Assembly (NCBI RefSeq): GCF_002291145.1
Contig: NZ_NTGE01000163.1
Coordinates: 1-64,000, forward strand
Direction: 5' to 3'
From: Streptomyces sp. SA15
GTDB lineage: Bacteria; Actinomycetota; Actinomycetes; Streptomycetales; Streptomycetaceae
Length of the DNA stretch: 64,000 nucleotides
A program made the translations under genes and the position numbers. The notes under the pieces are model-generated. The model was given only the letters and a program-made list of their open reading frames with translations, made no database searches and was not told the origin of the DNA. Below are positions 58,282-64,000 of this stretch, piece after piece (position 1 is the stretch's first letter; the number at the start of each line of letters is the position of its first letter).

Positions 58282-59382
58282 ATGATCCTGACAAGAACGC
58301 GGCCGGAGTCCCCGGACTCCCCGCGCCGATTACTGGCTGCCCCCACCCGCGCCAGATCCCTCTTCCTCGTCCTGGTGGCCCTGTTCGCCACCATCCCGGC
58401 GCTCAGCCTGGTCGTCACGGCCGGCGGCGAGGCGGAGGCCCACGGCACCCCGATGAAGCCCGGCAGCCGTACCTTCCTGTGCTGGCAGGACGGCCTGACC
58501 GACACCGGTGAGATCAAGCCGGTCAACCCGGCCTGCAAGAACGCCCAGCAGGTCAGCGGCACCACGCCGTTCTACAACTGGTTCTCGGTGCTGCGCTCGG
58601 ACGGCGCCGGCCGCACCCGCGGCTTCGTGCCGGACGGCCAGCTGTGCAGCGGCGGCAACACCAACTTCACCGGCTTCAACGCGCCGCGCGACGACTGGCC
58701 GCTCACCCACCTCACCTCGGGCGCGACGGTCGACTTCTCGTACAACGCCTGGGCCGCGCACCCCGGTTGGTTCTACGTCTACATCACCAAGGACGGCTTC
58801 GATCCCAAGCAGACCCTCACCTGGGACGACATGGAGGACCAGCCGTTCCTGAGCGTCGACCACCCGCCGCTCAACGGCAGCCCGGGCACGGTCGAGGCCA
58901 ACTACTCCTGGACCGGCAAGCTGCCCGCCGACAAGTCCGGGCGACACATCATCTACATGGTCTGGCAGCGCTCGGACAGCCAGGAGACCTTCTACTCCTG
59001 CTCCGACGTCGTCTTCGACGGCGGAAACGGCGAGGTCACCGGCATCCACGACCCGGGCAACCCGACCGATCCGGTGCCGGGCACCTGCACGGCCACCCGT
59101 AGGACGACGGGCAGCTGGAACGGCGGCTACCAGTCCGAGGTGACCGTCACCAACTCCGGCGACGTCCCGATGCTGGGCTGGATGGTCGACTGGACGCTGC
59201 CGAGCGGCCAGAAGGTCGAGAGCCTGTGGAGCGGCAACGCGACCTACACCGGGCAGAACGTGATGGTCCACAACGCGGGCTGGAACGGCTCGCTGGATCC
59301 GGGAGAGAGTACGACGTTCGGCTACGTCGTCTCCGGCTCCGGCGGTGATACGGCGACGAGCCTGCCCTGCCGGGTCGGCTGA
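58282..59382 (+). CDS. AA10 lytic polysaccharide monooxygenase with CBM2
   Basis: This 366-residue secreted copper enzyme oxidatively cleaves crystalline cellulose or chitin. A long signal peptide of ~53 residues ends AEA, exposing His54 (HGTPMKPGSRTFLCW) as the first residue of the mature histidine brace; His160 in NAWAAHPGWFYVY is the second ligand. The catalytic domain runs to ~residue 250. A short Gly/Pro/Asp linker leads to a CBM2 (CTATRRTTGSWNGGYQSEVTVTNSGDVPMLGWMVDWTLPSGQ to LPCRVG). The CebR box in its promoter and the CBM2 favour cellulose as substrate. The leader upstream carries tandem repeats. Confidence 0.95.
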   Translation: MILTRTRPESPDSPRRLLAAPTRARSLFLVLVALFATIPALSLVVTAGGEAEAHGTPMKPGSRTFLCWQDGLTDTGEIKPVNPACKNAQQVSGTTPFYNWFSVLRSDGAGRTRGFVPDGQLCSGGNTNFTGFNAPRDDWPLTHLTSGATVDFSYNAWAAHPGWFYVYITKDGFDPKQTLTWDDMEDQPFLSVDHPPLNGSPGTVEANYSWTGKLPADKSGRHIIYMVWQRSDSQETFYSCSDVVFDGGNGEVTGIHDPGNPTDPVPGTCTATRRTTGSWNGGYQSEVTVTNSGDVPMLGWMVDWTLPSGQKVESLWSGNATYTGQNVMVHNAGWNGSLDPGESTTFGYVVSGSGGDTATSLPCRVG

Positions 59383-59429
59383 GCCACCGCTCCGGACGGA
59401 CCCGGTGGGTGTGAGCCCTGTCCATCGGG

Positions 59430-59468
59430 TCCGTCATCGAGATCCGTCATCGAGATCCGTCATCGAGA
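59430..59468. repeat. 13-bp tandem repeat at the histidine-kinase 3' end
   Basis: There are three exact TCCGTCATCGAGA units head to tail. The last unit contains the kinase stop codon. It lies between the LPMO and the kinase, which converge. Confidence 0.9.
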
Positions 59469-61046
59469 GCGGAAGGAGCAAGCGGCGGCCACCTCCGTCA
59501 CCGGATCCGCACGCGCCGCCCTCGCCGTGCTGCCCGCCGTCGGCAGTTCCACCGTGAACTCCGTGTGCCCCGGAACGCTGTCCACCTCGATGCGTCCCCC
59601 GTGCGCCGCCATGATCGCCGCCGCTACGGCCAGGCCCAGACCCGAGCCGCCCTGCCTGCCATCCGCGCGGGAGCGGGACGTGTCCGCGCGGCTGAAGCGT
59701 TCGAAGACCGTGGGGAGGAGGGCGGGCGGGATGCCGGGGCCGTCGTCGCGGACGCGGATGACGCGGCGGGCGGGCGTGGCCTCGACGGAGGCCACGACTG
59801 TCGTGCCGACAGGTGTGTGCATACGCGCATTGGCCAACAGGTTGGCCACCACCTGGTGGAGGCGTGCCTCGTCGCCGGCCACCAGCGCGGGGGCGTCGAG
59901 GCGCAGCTCCAGCTGCCAGTCGTGGCCGCCGCCCGCGGCCCGCGCCTCCCACACGGCCTCCGCGACCAGCGCCGCCAGGTCCACCTCGGCGGACCGCAAC
60001 GGCCGGCCCTCGTCGAGCCGGGCCAGCAGGAGGAGGTCCTCGACGAGGCTGGTCATGCGGGCCGACTCGGCCAAGACGCGGCGCCAGGCGAGGACCGGCT
60101 CGATCGGGCCGGTGCCGCGGTTCATCAGCTCCGCGTATCCGGCGATGGACGCGAGCGGCGTACGCAGTTCATGGCTGGCGTCGGAGAGGAAGCGGCGCAT
60201 GCGTTCCTCGCTGCGGCGCACCCGCTCCTCGCTGCGCCGGCGCTCGGCGATCTGGGACTCGACATGGTCGATCATCCGGTTGAGCGCGGCACCGACCTGA
60301 CCGGCCTCGCTGCCGGAGTCGGTGTCCTTGACGGGGACGCGGGTGAGGCCGGTGGCCCCGGTCCGGTCCAGCTCCGCGCGGGAAACCTCGGCTGCGGTGG
60401 CGGCGACCCGTCGGAGGGGGCGCAGCTGCCGCCGTATGACCACCGCGCAGACGCAGCCGGCGACGGCGAGCCCGGCGCCGACGACGACTCCCTCAACCAA
60501 GACCAGCCTGCTGATCATGCGCTCCACCTGGTCCATGGGGAGGCCGGTCAGGACGCGGACCCCGTCGTCGTCGAGCGCGGCGACCCGGTAGGTGCCGAGG
60601 CCGGGGACGGTCCGGGTGTGCCGCGAACCGTCGGGCGCGATGCCCGCCAGGGCGGTGCGCTGGGCTGTGGTGAGGGACCGCGGTACGGCGTCGTGCCCGA
60701 CCACCGCTCCGGTGAGGATCGTGCCGTCGTCGTCGAGCCGGGCGGTGAGCAAACCGGCCGGGTGACCGGTGTCGTTGAGGAAGGTCAGGTTGTCCTCGAT
60801 GTCCGGGTGGTGCGCGGCACCGTCCAGGCCGCGCTCGGCGGCGCTGGTGACGCGGTCGTCCAAGTCGCCCATCAGATAGGAGCGTTGGACGACGGCCGTG
60901 ATGATCGCCGTCGCGGCGCATACGGCGACGAGGATGGCGCCGATGAAGAGCAGCAGGCGGGTGCGGAGGGAGCGCGTGCGCGGGAAACGGCGCTGCCGGG
61001 CGGTCCCCGCTCGTCGCGGGCTCGGGCGCAGTCCGGCGGCGGTCAT
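59460..61046 (-). CDS. Sensor histidine kinase, orphan
   Basis: This 528-residue membrane kinase has TM1 (LLLFIGAILVAVCAATAIITAVV, ~30-53), a ~130-residue extracellular sensor region, TM2 (LVLVEGVVVGAGLAVAGCVCAVVI, ~183-206) and a HAMP linker with duplicated RRSEERVRRSEERMRR. The H-box has His292 in FLSDASHELRTPLASIAGYAELM. It carries N-box NLLANARMHTP, G1 RDDGPGIPP and G2 GGSGLGLAVAAAIMAAHGG. All catalytic motifs are intact. It starts at ATG 61046, overlapping (ATGA) a 41-codon frame that looks like the residue of a deleted response-regulator gene. No complete partner exists in the window. C-terminal residues are encoded partly by a tandem repeat. Confidence 0.92.
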   Translation of the reverse strand: MTAAGLRPSPRRAGTARQRRFPRTRSLRTRLLLFIGAILVAVCAATAIITAVVQRSYLMGDLDDRVTSAAERGLDGAAHHPDIEDNLTFLNDTGHPAGLLTARLDDDGTILTGAVVGHDAVPRSLTTAQRTALAGIAPDGSRHTRTVPGLGTYRVAALDDDGVRVLTGLPMDQVERMISRLVLVEGVVVGAGLAVAGCVCAVVIRRQLRPLRRVAATAAEVSRAELDRTGATGLTRVPVKDTDSGSEAGQVGAALNRMIDHVESQIAERRRSEERVRRSEERMRRFLSDASHELRTPLASIAGYAELMNRGTGPIEPVLAWRRVLAESARMTSLVEDLLLLARLDEGRPLRSAEVDLAALVAEAVWEARAAGGGHDWQLELRLDAPALVAGDEARLHQVVANLLANARMHTPVGTTVVASVEATPARRVIRVRDDGPGIPPALLPTVFERFSRADTSRSRADGRQGGSGLGLAVAAAIMAAHGGRIEVDSVPGHTEFTVELPTAGSTARAARADPVTEVAAACSFRSR

Positions 61047-61168
61047 CTCCCGGCCTCCGTCGGCCTGATGGTGCGGCCCGGCCGGCGGTCGGTATGGGGA
61101 AGGGCGGGCTCACCGTCGACGACGAGCCTGCGGACGCGGCCGGTTCGGGACCGGGAGATGCCAGACAT
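61043..61168 (-). pseudogene. Internally deleted response-regulator remnant
   Basis: A 41-codon frame starts at ATG 61168 and ends in a TGA overlapping the kinase ATG. Residues ~11-23 (RVRRLVVDGEPAL) resemble the first strand of a receiver (RxLVVDDEPxL). Residues ~31-41 (GRTIRPTEAGR) resemble the C-terminal GVGYTIRP end of OmpR-type regulators. The simplest reading is a regulator gene that lost its middle while keeping both ends and the coupling to the kinase. The similarity is short, so chance is possible. Confidence 0.5.
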
Positions 61169-61284
61169 GTCTCGATCCTGTCCCCGTCCGCTGGGGGAAT
61201 CCTGTGTTCAACCTGAGGGTGGGCGATGTTCTCGGGCGGATCGGGACGCATACGGCGAAGGCGTACGACGAAGGCGCACGACGA

Positions 61285-61315
61285 AGGGCCGCACCCCGCC
61301 ATCGGGGATGCGGCC
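61285..61315 (-). terminator. Probable terminator of acnA
   Basis: GGGCCGCACCCCG pairs with CGGGGATGCGGCCC around a CCAT loop, with one bulge. It is ~75 bp past the acnA stop on the minus strand. Confidence 0.65.
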
Positions 61316-61343
61316 CTCAACTGCCGTGCCGTACCGCTTACTG

Positions 61344-61380
61344 GGATTACTTTGGATTACTTTGGATTACTTTGGATTAC
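61344..61380. repeat. 10-bp tandem repeat just after acnA
   Basis: TTTGGATTAC occurs three times exactly (61351-61380), preceded by GGATTAC and followed by TTGGGTTGTTAC. It is strikingly AT-rich for this genome. It ends 9 bp from the acnA stop codon and would lie in the acnA 3' untranslated region. Confidence 0.9.
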
Positions 61381-61388
61381 TTGGGTTG

Positions 61389-64000
<2,612 letters not shown>

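Overview
The window is about 70% GC, codons end almost always in G or C, and many starts are GTG, TTG or apparently leaderless. WhiI, a gamma-butyrolactone (GBL) signalling set, SARP, ROK and LacI regulators, and a large glycan-degradation repertoire point to a Streptomyces. From memory, the backbone hemE - DUF3000 - whiI - rnd - fadA - fadB - dxs - xylFGH - rok7B7 - ngcEFG - acnA follows the S. coelicolor SCO5999-SCO6031 neighbourhood. Several blocks appear to be inserted in it.

0-5 kb: non-coding sequence with a dispersed Streptomyces palindromic repeat, then a GBL island: a small SARP activator, two ArpA/ScbR-type TetR receptors, a short-chain reductase and an AfsA-type GBL synthase. The synthase and one receptor are divergent and share a near-perfect palindrome. 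5-11.5 kb: a four-gene minus-strand run. It encodes a caspase-fold protease, translationally coupled to a 1308-residue CHAT/TPR protease, followed by two membrane proteins, one broken by a 4-bp duplication. This is the best candidate for an undescribed system (programmed cell death, conflict or signalling).

12-16 kb: core genes hemE, a DUF3000 gene, the sporulation regulator whiI and ribonuclease D. 16-23 kb: a mannoside locus with an ABC importer, a GH2 beta-mannosidase carrying an in-frame expanded palindromic repeat, and a LacI repressor. 23-26.6 kb: the fadAB beta-oxidation operon. 26.7-32.7 kb: an exopolysaccharide module. A GH16-CBM3 protein and a polysaccharide deacetylase converge on a processive GT2 synthase and an NDP-sugar dehydrogenase, with a perfect palindromic terminator between them. 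33-39 kb: a beta-propeller protein, a beta-hydroxyacid dehydrogenase, a PIN/NYN-like small protein, an APC permease and dxs.

39-48 kb: xylFGH, the ROK regulator and ngcEFG (xylose and chito-oligosaccharide import). 48-59.4 kb: a hemicellulose/cellulose block with GH67 alpha-glucuronidase, GH42 beta-galactosidase, a DUF624 protein, an LplABC-type importer, a CE7 acetyl esterase and an AA10-CBM2 lytic monooxygenase behind a perfect CebR box. 59.4-61.2 kb: a histidine kinase whose response regulator is reduced to a 41-codon remnant. 61.4-64 kb: the 3' portion of acnA, with its start beyond the window edge.

No tRNA, rRNA, CRISPR array, insertion sequence or att site was recognised. Short tandem arrays of 10-18 bp sit at many gene junctions, especially between 50 and 61 kb.
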